A stretch of 64,000 nt of DNA from Flavivirga rizhaonensis (GTDB lineage Bacteria > Bacteroidota > Bacteroidia > Flavobacteriales > Flavobacteriaceae), in assembly GCF_004791695.1 (NCBI RefSeq), contig NZ_SRSO01000008.1, positions 1 through 64,000 on the forward strand, read 5' to 3'. The notes beneath the pieces were generated by a model, which made no database searches, was not told where the DNA came from, and saw nothing but the letters and a program-made list of their open reading frames with translations. Positions within the stretch are counted from its first letter, which is position 1. Each line of letters opens with the position of its first letter. Positions 55,617 through 63,354 of the stretch are shown piece after piece. Position numbers and translations under genes: made by a program.

Positions 55617-55838
55617 ATGGAATTAATAAATAAAGCACTGGAATTTGAAAAAAGAAAGATGGGCAATATGAGTACTAGCGATCGAGTTGCAGCTTCAAGA
55701 GAAGCAAAATCACTAGTATTAAGTATTAACGAAATTTATAAAAAAACTAAAGATCAATACTTGATGGATATTATGAAGCTGGTAACCAATAAAAAACGTA
55801 AGATAGATAAGCGATTAAAAGGCTTTTCCACTATTTAA
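55617..55838 (+). CDS. Hypothetical protein, 73 residues, very basic
   Basis: The short lysine-rich, mostly helical product lies 63 nt after the SPFH gene. It has no signal peptide and no known motif; segments include ALEFEKRKMGNMSTSDRVAASREAK and KLVTNKKRKIDKRLKGF. It is followed by a perfect-palindrome terminator, so it closes the transcript. The high charge could suit binding to nucleic acid or an acidic partner, but this is only inference. Confidence 0.6.
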   Translation: MELINKALEFEKRKMGNMSTSDRVAASREAKSLVLSINEIYKKTKDQYLMDIMKLVTNKKRKIDKRLKGFSTI

Positions 55839-55890
55839 AATACGGTTTTTTATGCTCAAGGTCGTCTTTAATATACTATACTGTAAATAG

Positions 55891-55924
55891 AAAATTAGGC
55901 AGGTTTTAAAACCTGCCTAATTTT
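55891..55924 (+). terminator. Perfect 34-nt palindrome terminator
   Basis: AAAATTAGGCAGGTTTT at 55891-55907 is followed directly by its exact reverse complement at 55908-55924, then by TTTG. As a hairpin it can act in both directions. Confidence 0.85.
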
Positions 55925-56195
55925 TTGTTTAATCAAAAAGAATTTTCCAAGGCTCTGTCTCGAGGGTAGTTTGTTTCAAGAAATTCTTTATTTTAAAAGG
56001 AGAACTATTAGCTAGGATTTACACAGGACCATTAACTGCTAATTGTGCTTTAGGCAAAGATGAAAAGAACTTATTTATGGCTACGCCTAATTTTATTTTA
56101 CTAATTAATTTAAAGTCATGTTTTAATTATTTATTTTAAACAAATAATTAACATTAAGGATATATTATATTTTAATTAAGGGCGTTAAGCAACAT
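55925..56195. other. Non-coding stretch, no gene seen
   Basis: AT-rich DNA between the palindrome terminator and the MtfA-like gene, with no convincing frame. The promoter of the next gene is expected here, but no TAnnTTTG element at a proper distance was found. Confidence 0.55.
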
Positions 56196-57047
56196 ATGTT
56201 TCAAATTCTAGTTATACAACAATACACTTTAGGTAGTAAAATCATTCTAGGTGTTTTCTTTGTTGCCATGACATATATACTCTTAAATTATGGCATGAAA
56301 ATGATAGAAATGGGTTATGTACTGAAATACAAACGACCATTATATAATCATTTTTATCTTCGTTTAAGACGCTTAAATAAAAATCAAAAATCTATTTTAA
56401 ACAATCAATTTTCCTTTTATAAAAAACTTACGGCTAAAGAGAAAAGATATTTTGAACATCGGGTAGCATCCTTTATAATAGATAAAGATTTTATTGGTAG
56501 AGATGGTATTATAATTAATGATGAAATGAAAGTTCTTATAGCTTCTACTGCTGTTATGCTAACTTTTGGTTTTCGTGATTTTTATATTGGGATTATTTCA
56601 AAAATTGTCATATACCCAGGTAACTATTATTCTAACATCAATAAAGCTTATCATAAAGGAGAATTTAACCCTAGATTAAAAGCCCTAGTATTATCTTGGG
56701 AAGCTTTTGTAAAAGGTTTTGATAATGAAAGCGATAATTTAAATTTAGGGATACATGAACTTACGCATGCGATTCATATTAATAGTATGAAAGAACGAGA
56801 TGTAAGTTCAATTATTTTTAGTGATTCATTTAAAGAATTATCCGCTCTATTCACTGAAAATGAATCATTGCGTGATGAATTAAAAGCATCTCATTACTTT
56901 AGAAAATATGCTTTCACGAACCAATTTGAATTTTTAGCAGTTACTATTGAGAATTTTATAGAAACGCCACAAGAATTCAAATCTCAGTTCCCCGAAATTT
57001 ATAATAAAATAAGGCAAATGCTTAACTTTAATGTATTAGGATACTGA
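56196..57047 (+). CDS. MtfA-like (M90) zinc peptidase with membrane anchor
   Basis: The 283-residue protein has the zinc site H187-E188-L-T-H191 in LGIHELTHAIH and the MtfA-like upstream segments DKDFIGRDG and VIYPGNYYS, with LSWEAFVKGFDN before the zinc site. MtfA in E. coli binds the Mlc repressor and has aminopeptidase activity; the target here is unknown. Unlike E. coli MtfA, an N-terminal hydrophobic helix (about residues 12-31) is present, so it is probably membrane-bound. Its stop is 42 nt from the convergent flavin-binding protein gene. Confidence 0.85.
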   Translation: MFQILVIQQYTLGSKIILGVFFVAMTYILLNYGMKMIEMGYVLKYKRPLYNHFYLRLRRLNKNQKSILNNQFSFYKKLTAKEKRYFEHRVASFIIDKDFIGRDGIIINDEMKVLIASTAVMLTFGFRDFYIGIISKIVIYPGNYYSNINKAYHKGEFNPRLKALVLSWEAFVKGFDNESDNLNLGIHELTHAIHINSMKERDVSSIIFSDSFKELSALFTENESLRDELKASHYFRKYAFTNQFEFLAVTIENFIETPQEFKSQFPEIYNKIRQMLNFNVLGY

Positions 57048-57088
57048 TTGTCTGTTATTAAATACCCCAATGCCTTCCTAAAGAGATT

Positions 57089-57715
57089 CTACTTCTGTAT
57101 CCCAACTTCAGAGTTGAGTATTTTCAACCTATCTATTTCCTCTTTTAATGCTTTAATTCTATCATATAAAGGTTTCGTTACTTCTTCAATTTGGTCTATT
57201 GTAAAACGACGTTGTATGTGTTGTCTGCAATTAACGTCCCAAGCTTCGACTGTAAAGATGATTGCTCTTTCAGGTTTGGCATTATAATTTTCGTCAGATA
57301 AAAAACGTATTAACTTGGTATCATTTTCAACGATCTTTGCTGTTCCCCAAATTTTTATTCTGGTTTGATTAGCGTAATCCATCAGAAAAATATAGGCTTT
57401 ATTATTTTCACTGAGGTTTCCTATAGAGATGTATTGTTTGTTTCCAGAGAAATCAGCGAAGGCTAAACATTTGTTATCTATTACTTTTAAAAACCCTTTA
57501 GGCCCGCCTCTATGCTGTATATAGGGTTGATTGTTATTATTAGAGGTAGCGAAATAAAAAGAATCCATATTTTGTAGTATGTGGACTAGATTGGTATTGA
57601 TTTCCTGTTGCCATCCTCCAGATATTTCCATACGTTCATAACCTTTTCGTGAACCAAACTTTTCTTGAAGCTTTTTTACTGCTGGTGTAAATGCAATATC
57701 GCTTGTATATTTCAT
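57089..57715 (-). CDS. Pyridoxamine 5'-phosphate oxidase family (FMN-binding) protein
   Basis: The 208-residue protein has the split-barrel flavin-binding layout. YTSDIAFTPAVKKLQEKFGSR is the opening seen in this subgroup, then YFATSNNNNQPYIQHRGGPKGFL, followed by NLSENNKAYIFLMDYANQTRIKIWGTAKI. These proteins bind FMN or F420-like cofactors; the substrate is unknown. It is the last gene of a minus-strand block headed by TetR and two enzymes, and may be regulated with them, but no palindrome is seen in front of it. Confidence 0.85.
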   Translation of the reverse strand: MKYTSDIAFTPAVKKLQEKFGSRKGYERMEISGGWQQEINTNLVHILQNMDSFYFATSNNNNQPYIQHRGGPKGFLKVIDNKCLAFADFSGNKQYISIGNLSENNKAYIFLMDYANQTRIKIWGTAKIVENDTKLIRFLSDENYNAKPERAIIFTVEAWDVNCRQHIQRRFTIDQIEEVTKPLYDRIKALKEEIDRLKILNSEVGIQK

Positions 57716-57800
57716 AGTGATTTGTTGTTGAATTATAGCTAGCCAATTCGAGAAGCTAATGGCTTTTTAATGTTAAAACTCGAACTGACTACTATGGTAA

Positions 57801-58787
57801 TTATTTAATGTTATTTTTATTTAGAAAATTCAATATGTAATTTGCTATTTCTGTGCCTTTTTCTTCAAGTGCAAAATGACCGGTATCTAATAAGTGAGTT
57901 TCTAAATTTTTCAAATCTCTTTTGTATGGGTATGCTCCTTCTGCTGGGAATATATAATCATTTTTTCCCCAAACAATTAATGTTGGTGGTTGGTAGTCTT
58001 TAAAGTATTGTTGCCACTCTGGATATAATGGAACGTTGGTTCTATAATCATAAAACAAGGCTAATTGAATGTCATTATTTTCTAGTCTTTTTAGGTGTTG
58101 CAAATCTATATTCCAATTGTCTGGACTAATTTTAGATATATCTTGTACACCGTGTGTATATTGCCATTTTAAGCCATCAATAGAGTGGAATTTTTCTAGA
58201 GGTTTACCATTTTCAATAGTATAATCATTCCAATATTTTTTAATAGGTTTCCAGAAATCTAATAGGCCTTCCTCGTAAGCATTTCCATTTTGAATGATTA
58301 ATGATTCTATACGGTTTGGATATTTTGTAGCAATTCTAAAACCAACTGGGGCTCCGTAATCCATTAAGTATAGACTATATTTCTCTACATTAAGTTCATT
58401 AATAAAACCCGATATAATTTTAGACATGTTATCAAAAGTATAATCGAAATCTTTTATTAAAGGTTGATCGCTTCTTCCAAACCCTGGATAATCGGGTGCT
58501 AATACATGGTATTGTACAGACAAGTCTGTTATTAAATTACGAAACATATGAGAAGATGTAGGATAACCATGCAGTAATATGATGGTTGGTTTATCTATAG
58601 TTCCTGCTTCACGATAAAAAATGTTTAGTCCATTAATAGTCACGTTTTTGTGTAATGTTGGATGTATTACCTCTTTGGTCGCTTTACTAATCTCGGTTTC
58701 CTTATGCTTATTAAATGCTAATACACCAAAGGATACTATTGCTAATAGAGCTAAAGCCAATACTGATTTTAAAACTTTTGTTTTCAT
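57801..58787 (-). CDS. Membrane-anchored or exported alpha/beta-hydrolase with Asp nucleophile (epoxide hydrolase/dehalogenase-like)
   Basis: The 328-residue protein has an N-terminal hydrophobic signal or anchor (about residues 7-25). The fold shows LLHGYPTSSHMF (oxyanion hole), LAPDYPGFGRSDQP, and LYLMDYGAPVGFRIA, with Asp143 in the nucleophile place (D-x-G-x-P) as in epoxide hydrolases and haloalkane dehalogenases, not Ser. The acid is in WGKNDYIF and the base in TGHFALEE. Target unknown, perhaps a xenobiotic. A copy of the TetR-type palindrome lies inside the gene at 58516-58529. Confidence 0.88.
   Translation of the reverse strand: MKTKVLKSVLALALLAIVSFGVLAFNKHKETEISKATKEVIHPTLHKNVTINGLNIFYREAGTIDKPTIILLHGYPTSSHMFRNLITDLSVQYHVLAPDYPGFGRSDQPLIKDFDYTFDNMSKIISGFINELNVEKYSLYLMDYGAPVGFRIATKYPNRIESLIIQNGNAYEEGLLDFWKPIKKYWNDYTIENGKPLEKFHSIDGLKWQYTHGVQDISKISPDNWNIDLQHLKRLENNDIQLALFYDYRTNVPLYPEWQQYFKDYQPPTLIVWGKNDYIFPAEGAYPYKRDLKNLETHLLDTGHFALEEKGTEIANYILNFLNKNNIK
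58516..58529. promoter_or_regulatory. TetR-type palindrome, intragenic copy
   Basis: ACAGAC-AA-GTCTGT, identical to the copies at 59349 and 60233, lies within the hydrolase gene (codons for TDLSV). Confidence 0.6.
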
Positions 58788-58927
58788 AATGTTTTGTTCT
58801 GTTAATTATTGTTTTTAATATGATACATTTATCTGTACCTCCTTTTACTGTTCCAAATACTAATTTTTGATGTTTTTACTGTACTTGTAATTTGATTACT
58901 GTTTAGTGTTCTCATAATTTTAATAGT

Positions 58928-59335
58928 TTATAATTTGCGATCGTTTTCTTGTATTTCTATATCGTTTGCACTCATATCTCTTATTCGCATTAACCCGTCA
59001 TCATCAAATTCCCAATGTTCGTTTCCGTGTGTTCTATACCATTGTTGCGTTTTTTCGTTTAACCATTCATATTCAAAGCGAACAGAAATTCTGTTTTCAG
59101 AAAAACACCATAAATGTTTTTTCAATTTATAATAAGATTCTTTTTTCCATTTTCTGCTTAAAAACTGTTGAATGGCATCCCTACCTTGGAAAAACAAGTT
59201 TCTATTACGCCATTTAGAATTTTTAGAATAGGCTAACGATACTCTGTATGGGTCTTTGCTATTCCAGGCATCTTCTGCTGCTTGTACTTTTGCCTTTGCA
59301 GTTTCCCTATTAAAGGGAGGTATTAGTTTTTTCAT
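58928..59335 (-). CDS. DUF1348 / nuclear-transport-factor-2-like protein
   Basis: The 135-residue protein matches the DUF1348 pattern: [27 protein letters not shown], then [42 protein letters not shown]. The SnoaL/NTF2-like fold makes a cone-shaped pocket and often acts on small molecules; no catalytic function is established for this group. It sits between the TetR regulator and the hydrolase in the same direction and has a palindrome identical to the TetR one 14-27 nt upstream of its start. Confidence 0.88.
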   Translation of the reverse strand: MKKLIPPFNRETAKAKVQAAEDAWNSKDPYRVSLAYSKNSKWRNRNLFFQGRDAIQQFLSRKWKKESYYKLKKHLWCFSENRISVRFEYEWLNEKTQQWYRTHGNEHWEFDDDGLMRIRDMSANDIEIQENDRKL

Positions 59336-59348
59336 AATTTTATTTTAT

Positions 59349-59362
59349 ACAGACAAGTCTGT
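59349..59362. promoter_or_regulatory. TetR-type operator upstream of the DUF1348 gene
   Basis: ACAGAC-AA-GTCTGT is centred about 20 nt before the ATG at 59335, where it would cover the start of transcription or the leader. The matching TetR gene lies next door. Confidence 0.75.
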
Positions 59363-59464
59363 TCTTTTTGTTGCTAACAAATATTTATTTAACCTTCTTT
59401 TATTTTAACTCTATATATTAAAACCTGATAATCAGATGTTTAATTATTTTAATAAAGAAACTAT

Positions 59465-59587
59465 GTCATTCCGAATGCTACGGAGGGTAAAATATATTTT
59501 ACTTGAACGTATATAGCGTAGCTATTGAAGAGGAATCCCATCCTTATGAGATTTCTAGTCGCTCATACTTCGCTCTGTCGAAATGAC
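59465..59587 (+). repeat. GTCATTCC-type repeat, copy 2, with inverted ends
   Basis: The element is 123 nt long. It starts GTCATTCCGA and ends TCGAAATGAC (inverted with one mismatch). The first 93 nt match the inverted complement of 6621-6713. It contains the 16-nt palindrome GTAAAATATATTTTAC at 59487-59502. It lies in the gap between the DUF1348 and TetR genes. Confidence 0.85.
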
Positions 59588-59648
59588 AAACACTTGAAAA
59601 TCATTTCTTTAATATTATTTTTATAAAAAAAATTAAATCGAACTGACG

Positions 59649-60203
59649 TTATTTTAATAAACGTATGGCTGCATCTTTTGCGGCTAGAATGGGCCATTTG
59701 TTTTTTTGAATTTGAGATAATATAATGGCACCTTCAAGGAGTATTAATATTTGATCTCCTAGTTGCTCTGCTTGTTCTACTGTTTCATCACTTTTTAATA
59801 AAGTATGAATATAGTTTCTTACTTCGTTTTTATGATTTACAGCTTGATTTCTAATTTTATCATGGTCATTAGGTAAATCAGTTATAATATTTTGCCAACC
59901 ACAACCTCTAAAATCTACTTCGTATAACCAATTTACTAAATAGTCAAAACAACGAATTATTTTTCCTTTAGAAGTATGCTCGGTAGATACAAAATCAAAT
60001 AGTTTTCCCATCCATAGCGCATGCCTTCCTACTAAATATGCTACAGCAATATCTTCTTTAGACCTAAAATGCTGATACATACTCGCTTTAGCAACACCAG
60101 CATCAGCAATTATTTGATTGATACCAGTTTGATTATATCCATTATGATAAAATAAATCTGAAGCTGTTTTAATAATACGCTCCTTTACACCTAATCTTTT
60201 CAT
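59649..60203 (-). CDS. TetR/AcrR family transcriptional regulator
   Basis: The 184-residue protein has the N-terminal TetR helix-turn-helix: KERIIKTASDLFYHNGYNQTGINQIIADAGVAKASMYQHFRSKEDI. The C-terminal helical domain would bind the inducer. ATG 60203 gives the normal MKRLGVKERI start; upstream extension to a TTG at 60230 would run through the promoter. The palindrome at 60232-60247 just upstream and the same palindrome before the DUF1348 gene suggest it represses itself and its neighbours. Confidence 0.92.
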   Translation of the reverse strand: MKRLGVKERIIKTASDLFYHNGYNQTGINQIIADAGVAKASMYQHFRSKEDIAVAYLVGRHALWMGKLFDFVSTEHTSKGKIIRCFDYLVNWLYEVDFRGCGWQNIITDLPNDHDKIRNQAVNHKNEVRNYIHTLLKSDETVEQAEQLGDQILILLEGAIILSQIQKNKWPILAAKDAAIRLLK

Positions 60204-60207
60204 GGGA

Positions 60208-60247
60208 CAAATATACACTAAAAACATCAAAAACAGACAAGTCTGTT
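60208..60247 (-). promoter_or_regulatory. TetR gene promoter element and palindromic operator
   Basis: On the minus strand, the 7-bp palindrome AACAGAC-AA-GTCTGTT (60232-60247) overlaps the -33 region of TATATTTG (60215-60208). A TTG is found 22 nt upstream of the -7 element, within the palindrome. TATATTTG ends only 4 nt before the chosen ATG, so the mRNA may be almost leaderless, or the start codon is used differently. Confidence 0.7.
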
Positions 60248-60367
60248 CGTTATTAATATAACTTTAACGTTTTGGCGTATGCGTTTTTATATAGGTGACA
60301 TGATTTTTATCATACTTTTTTCTCCTTTTCATGCTTAATTTTAGTATAGAATTTAAAACCTAGAGAG

Positions 60368-60784
60368 ATGAAAAGAAGGACTCCCGTTTCGGAAATAATG
60401 AGTAAGGATATTATAGCTCTAAGAAGATCAGATACTTTAGAAAGAGCTGAAATACTTTTTAAAAGGCATAATATTAGACATATTCCTGTAGTTAGTAGAG
60501 AATCAATAATAGGTATGTTGAGCTATACAGATTTACTTAGAATTAGTTTTGCTGATGCTACAGATGATGAGAATAGTATTGATACTATAGTTTATAATAT
60601 GTTTACTATTGAGCAGGTTATGACAAAAAACCTGGTAAGTGTTTCAAGTAGCACTACTATTAAAGAAGTAGCAGAAATTTTAGCTAAGAATGAGTTCCAT
60701 GCTTTACCAGTTGTAGACGACTCTATATTGGTAGGTATTGTAACAACTACAGATTTAATAAACTATTTGCTAAAGCAGTACTAA
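60368..60784 (+). CDS. CBS-domain pair protein
   Basis: The 138-residue protein consists of two CBS domains (about residues 10-60 and 75-137), each with the usual VxxxMTKxxxxxxxxxxL pattern: SEIMSKDIIALRRSDTL and EQVMTKNLVSVSSSTTI, then HALPVVDD..LVGIVTTTDLI. CBS pairs bind adenine nucleotides and act as energy or redox sensors. It is divergent from the TetR gene and converges, with a 4-nt overlap, with rpe. The target of the sensor is unknown. Confidence 0.92.
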   Translation: MKRRTPVSEIMSKDIIALRRSDTLERAEILFKRHNIRHIPVVSRESIIGMLSYTDLLRISFADATDDENSIDTIVYNMFTIEQVMTKNLVSVSSSTTIKEVAEILAKNEFHALPVVDDSILVGIVTTTDLINYLLKQY

Positions 60785-61443
60785 GAATTTGCTAGTGATT
60801 TTAAGTCTTTAATAGTATTAATTTGATCATTACTTTTAAAAACATAGCTTCCCGCGACGAGTACATCTGCGCCAGCATCTACGAGTGTTTTAGCATTTTT
60901 ATTAGTGACACCTCCGTCAATTTCTATAATTGTTGAAGCGCCTTTGCGTTTAATTAATTCTTTTAGTTGAGATACTTTATTATAGGTATTTTCAATAAAA
61001 CTCTGTCCTCCAAAACCTGGATTTACACTCATAATGCAAACCAAATCAATATCATTTATAATGTCTTCTAAAAAATGAATATTAGTGTGTGGGTTTAGCG
61101 CAACACCAGCTTTCATGCCTTCGGTTTTTATAGCTTGTAATGTTCTATGTAAATGAGTACAGGCTTCATAATGAACAGTAAGTATGTCACTACCTAATTC
61201 AGCAAAAGTTTTAATGTATCTATCTGGATCAACGATCATTAAATGTACATCAATCGTTTTTTTAGCATGTTTAGCAATAGCTTGTAAAACAGGCATTCCA
61301 AAAGAAATATTTGGCACAAATACGCCATCCATAATATCAATATGAAACCAATCGGCATCACTTGTATTAACCATTTCTATATCACGTTGAAGGTTTGCGA
61401 AATCCGCAGCCAGAATTGATGGTGCAATTAGTTTAGAACTCAT
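60781..61443 (-). CDS. rpe: Ribulose-phosphate 3-epimerase
   Basis: The 220-residue TIM-barrel enzyme interconverts ribulose-5-phosphate and xylulose-5-phosphate in the pentose phosphate pathway. IAPSILAADFANL opens the barrel; WFHIDIMDGVFVPNISFG has the metal-binding His and Asp; then VHLMIVDPD, MSVNPGFGGQSFI, and the second catalytic Asp in IEIDGGV. The frame starts seven codons earlier, but ATG 61443 (MSSKLIAPSIL) matches the family. A TATTTTTG element is upstream. Confidence 0.97.
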   Translation of the reverse strand: MSSKLIAPSILAADFANLQRDIEMVNTSDADWFHIDIMDGVFVPNISFGMPVLQAIAKHAKKTIDVHLMIVDPDRYIKTFAELGSDILTVHYEACTHLHRTLQAIKTEGMKAGVALNPHTNIHFLEDIINDIDLVCIMSVNPGFGGQSFIENTYNKVSQLKELIKRKGASTIIEIDGGVTNKNAKTLVDAGADVLVAGSYVFKSNDQINTIKDLKSLANS

Positions 61444-61461
61444 TGAATTTAGTTTATTCGG

Positions 61462-61469
61462 CAAAAATA
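61462..61469 (-). promoter_or_regulatory. Candidate -7 promoter element for rpe
   Basis: TATTTTTG on the minus strand ends 18 nt before the rpe ATG and fits TAnnTTTG. It lies just after the BLUF gene stop, so rpe may have its own promoter. Confidence 0.5.
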
Positions 61470-61479
61470 ACTGTTTTAC

Positions 61480-61899
61480 TTATTGTTTAGCTATTTTTTG
61501 CGTAATAAAATTTTCAACCATGTTAACAACTTTGTTGGCTAACTTATTATCTGCTTTTCTTAACCATTCAAGATATTCGTTAAGTTCATTTAGTTCTTTA
61601 CTACTATCTACTATTGTAAATCCAAAATTATAGTCTTCGAAAATGCGTTGTTGCGTATTAATATCGATAACTTTAAAAAGATTCCTATGCCTTGTATCTA
61701 AACTTATTCTTTTAAAAGTATCATTTACGTTAGTTTCATTACCTTCAAGAACTTGTAAGAAGTTAGCATTGGAATATATCAATATACCTGTTATGTTAAA
61801 CTTTAAATTATTCTTTTTCGCTTTTGAAAATAAATTTTTGAGAGTATTTAATGACTCTTCTTGACAAGAATCACTTATATAACATATTGTCTTTAGCAT
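61480..61899 (-). CDS. Stand-alone BLUF-domain blue-light sensor
   Basis: The 139-residue protein is a single BLUF domain (FAD-binding blue-light photoreceptor) with a short helical tail. The residues that carry the photocycle are in place: Tyr7 in CYISDS, Asn31 in KNNLKFNITG, Gln49 in NANFLQVLEG, matching Y8, N32 and Q50 of cyanobacterial PixD; RH in SLDTRHRNL is also typical. Where many BLUFs have W-x-M, this protein has Tyr90 and Phe92 (FEDYNFGF). No output domain is fused. It lies 36 nt upstream of rpe on the same strand. Its partner is unknown. Confidence 0.88.
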   Translation of the reverse strand: MLKTICYISDSCQEESLNTLKNLFSKAKKNNLKFNITGILIYSNANFLQVLEGNETNVNDTFKRISLDTRHRNLFKVIDINTQQRIFEDYNFGFTIVDSSKELNELNEYLEWLRKADNKLANKVVNMVENFITQKIAKQ

Positions 61900-61973
61900 T
61901 TAAAAAAGGTTGATTCAATCTAAAATACAAAAAATAAAATAATGAGCTGATTGGAGCTTAATATTTACATAAA

Positions 61974-62133
61974 GAACTCGTTTAAACTTTTTCTATTTCC
62001 TAAAAAATGGCTGAAATTCACCCATATTTTGTTACTTTTCTTATGCGTAGCTCTGCTATACCTTGCAAAAAGTGCCTCATCTGAATAAATTTCATCTCAT
62101 TTTCGGTTAAAAACAAAAAGTTTAAACGAGTTC
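61974..62133. mobile_element. 160-bp element with 19-bp perfect terminal inverted repeats, possible MITE
   Basis: GAACTCGTTTAAACTTTTT at 61974-61992 and its exact reverse complement at 62115-62133 bound 122 nt of non-coding DNA. The element is in the gap between the BLUF gene and the rpoD terminator. No transposase lies within. The flanking bases do not show a clear target duplication. It could also fold into a long hairpin RNA. Confidence 0.55.
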
Positions 62134-62174
62134 AAAATATAAATGCCTTAAACAAGTAAATAGAAATAAAAAAC

Positions 62175-62201
62175 GAACCCCCGGTAATCAGCCGAGGGTT
62201 C
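62175..62201 (-). terminator. Terminator of rpoD
   Basis: On the minus strand, GAACCCTCGG pairs with CCGGGGGTTC (one U-G pair) and is followed by GTTTTTTATT. It lies 70 nt after the rpoD stop codon. Confidence 0.9.
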
Positions 62202-62270
62202 TTTCATCAATCAAAAAACGAACAGTTATGTGTAACTGTTTGTTGTCGTAATTTAGTCGTAAAAAAATTA

Positions 62271-63134
62271 CTAACCTAAATATGTTTTTAATATTTTACT
62301 TCTGGAAGTATGCTTAAGTCTTCTAATCGCTTTTTCTTTTATTTGTCTCACACGCTCACGTGTTAAATCAAATGTTTCACCAATTTCTTCTAAAGTCATT
62401 GGATGTTGGTTTCCTAAACCAAAGTATAAACGAATGACGTCTGCTTCACGAGGTGTAAGAGTTTCTAAAGCACGCTCAATCTCAGTACGTAAAGACTCAT
62501 GTAATAGTTCTCTATCTGGATTTGGTGATTCACCACTATTAAGTACATCGTATAGATTTGAATCTTCACCTTCAACTAAAGGGGCATCCATACTTACGTG
62601 GCGACCAGAGTTTTTCATAGACTCTTTAACATCATTAATAGTCATGTCTAATTCCTTAGCAATTTCTTCTGCACTAGGCGGACGTTCATGACTTTGCTCA
62701 AGAAAAGCAAATGTTTTATTAATTTTATTAATAGATCCAATTTTGTTTAATGGTAAACGTACAATACGAGATTGTTCAGCCAATGCTTGTAAAATCGATT
62801 GACGAATCCACCAAACAGCGTATGATATAAATTTAAAACCACGTGTTTCATCAAAACGTTGTGCTGCTTTAATTAAACCTAAATTACCTTCATTAATTAA
62901 ATCTGGTAATGTTAAACCTTGGTTTTGATATTGTTTTGCTACCGATACAACGAAACGTAAATTAGCTTTTGTCAACTTCTCTAAAGCTATTTGATCTCCA
63001 GCTTTAATGCGTTGTGCTAATTCTACTTCCTCGTCAGCTGTAATTAAATCAACCTTTCCTATTTCCTGTAGATATTTATCTAACGAAGCGGTTTCTCTAT
63101 TAGTAACCTGCTTCGTAATTTTAAGTTGTCTCAT
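62271..63134 (-). CDS. rpoD: Primary sigma factor RpoD (SigA), Bacteroidetes short form
   Basis: The 287-residue protein holds sigma-70 regions 1.2 to 4: [32 protein letters not shown] (1.2), [56 protein letters not shown] (2.1-2.4), then region 3 and the -35-binding helix-turn-helix [29 protein letters not shown]. It lacks the long N-terminal region 1.1, as is normal in Bacteroidetes, and reads the TTTG/TAnnTTTG promoters seen here. It stands alone with a strong terminator. Confidence 0.97.
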   Translation of the reverse strand: MRQLKITKQVTNRETASLDKYLQEIGKVDLITADEEVELAQRIKAGDQIALEKLTKANLRFVVSVAKQYQNQGLTLPDLINEGNLGLIKAAQRFDETRGFKFISYAVWWIRQSILQALAEQSRIVRLPLNKIGSINKINKTFAFLEQSHERPPSAEEIAKELDMTINDVKESMKNSGRHVSMDAPLVEGEDSNLYDVLNSGESPNPDRELLHESLRTEIERALETLTPREADVIRLYFGLGNQHPMTLEEIGETFDLTRERVRQIKEKAIRRLKHTSRSKILKTYLG

Positions 63135-63354
63135 CTAAAGTTCTCCTGTGATTTTTAATTGAATATTTGGGCATTCATTAGTTATACGTATATGTGTCGT
63201 ATAATGTTACAAAAATTTTCAAATTATTTTTTGGATTCATTATTTAGACCCCAAAAGTTTAAAAAGGTCACATTGGCTCCTTATATATTATTAATAAGAG
63301 CGACAACACGTTATATTTTTTTTAAATAAATGAAAAAAGGATAGTATTGCTATT

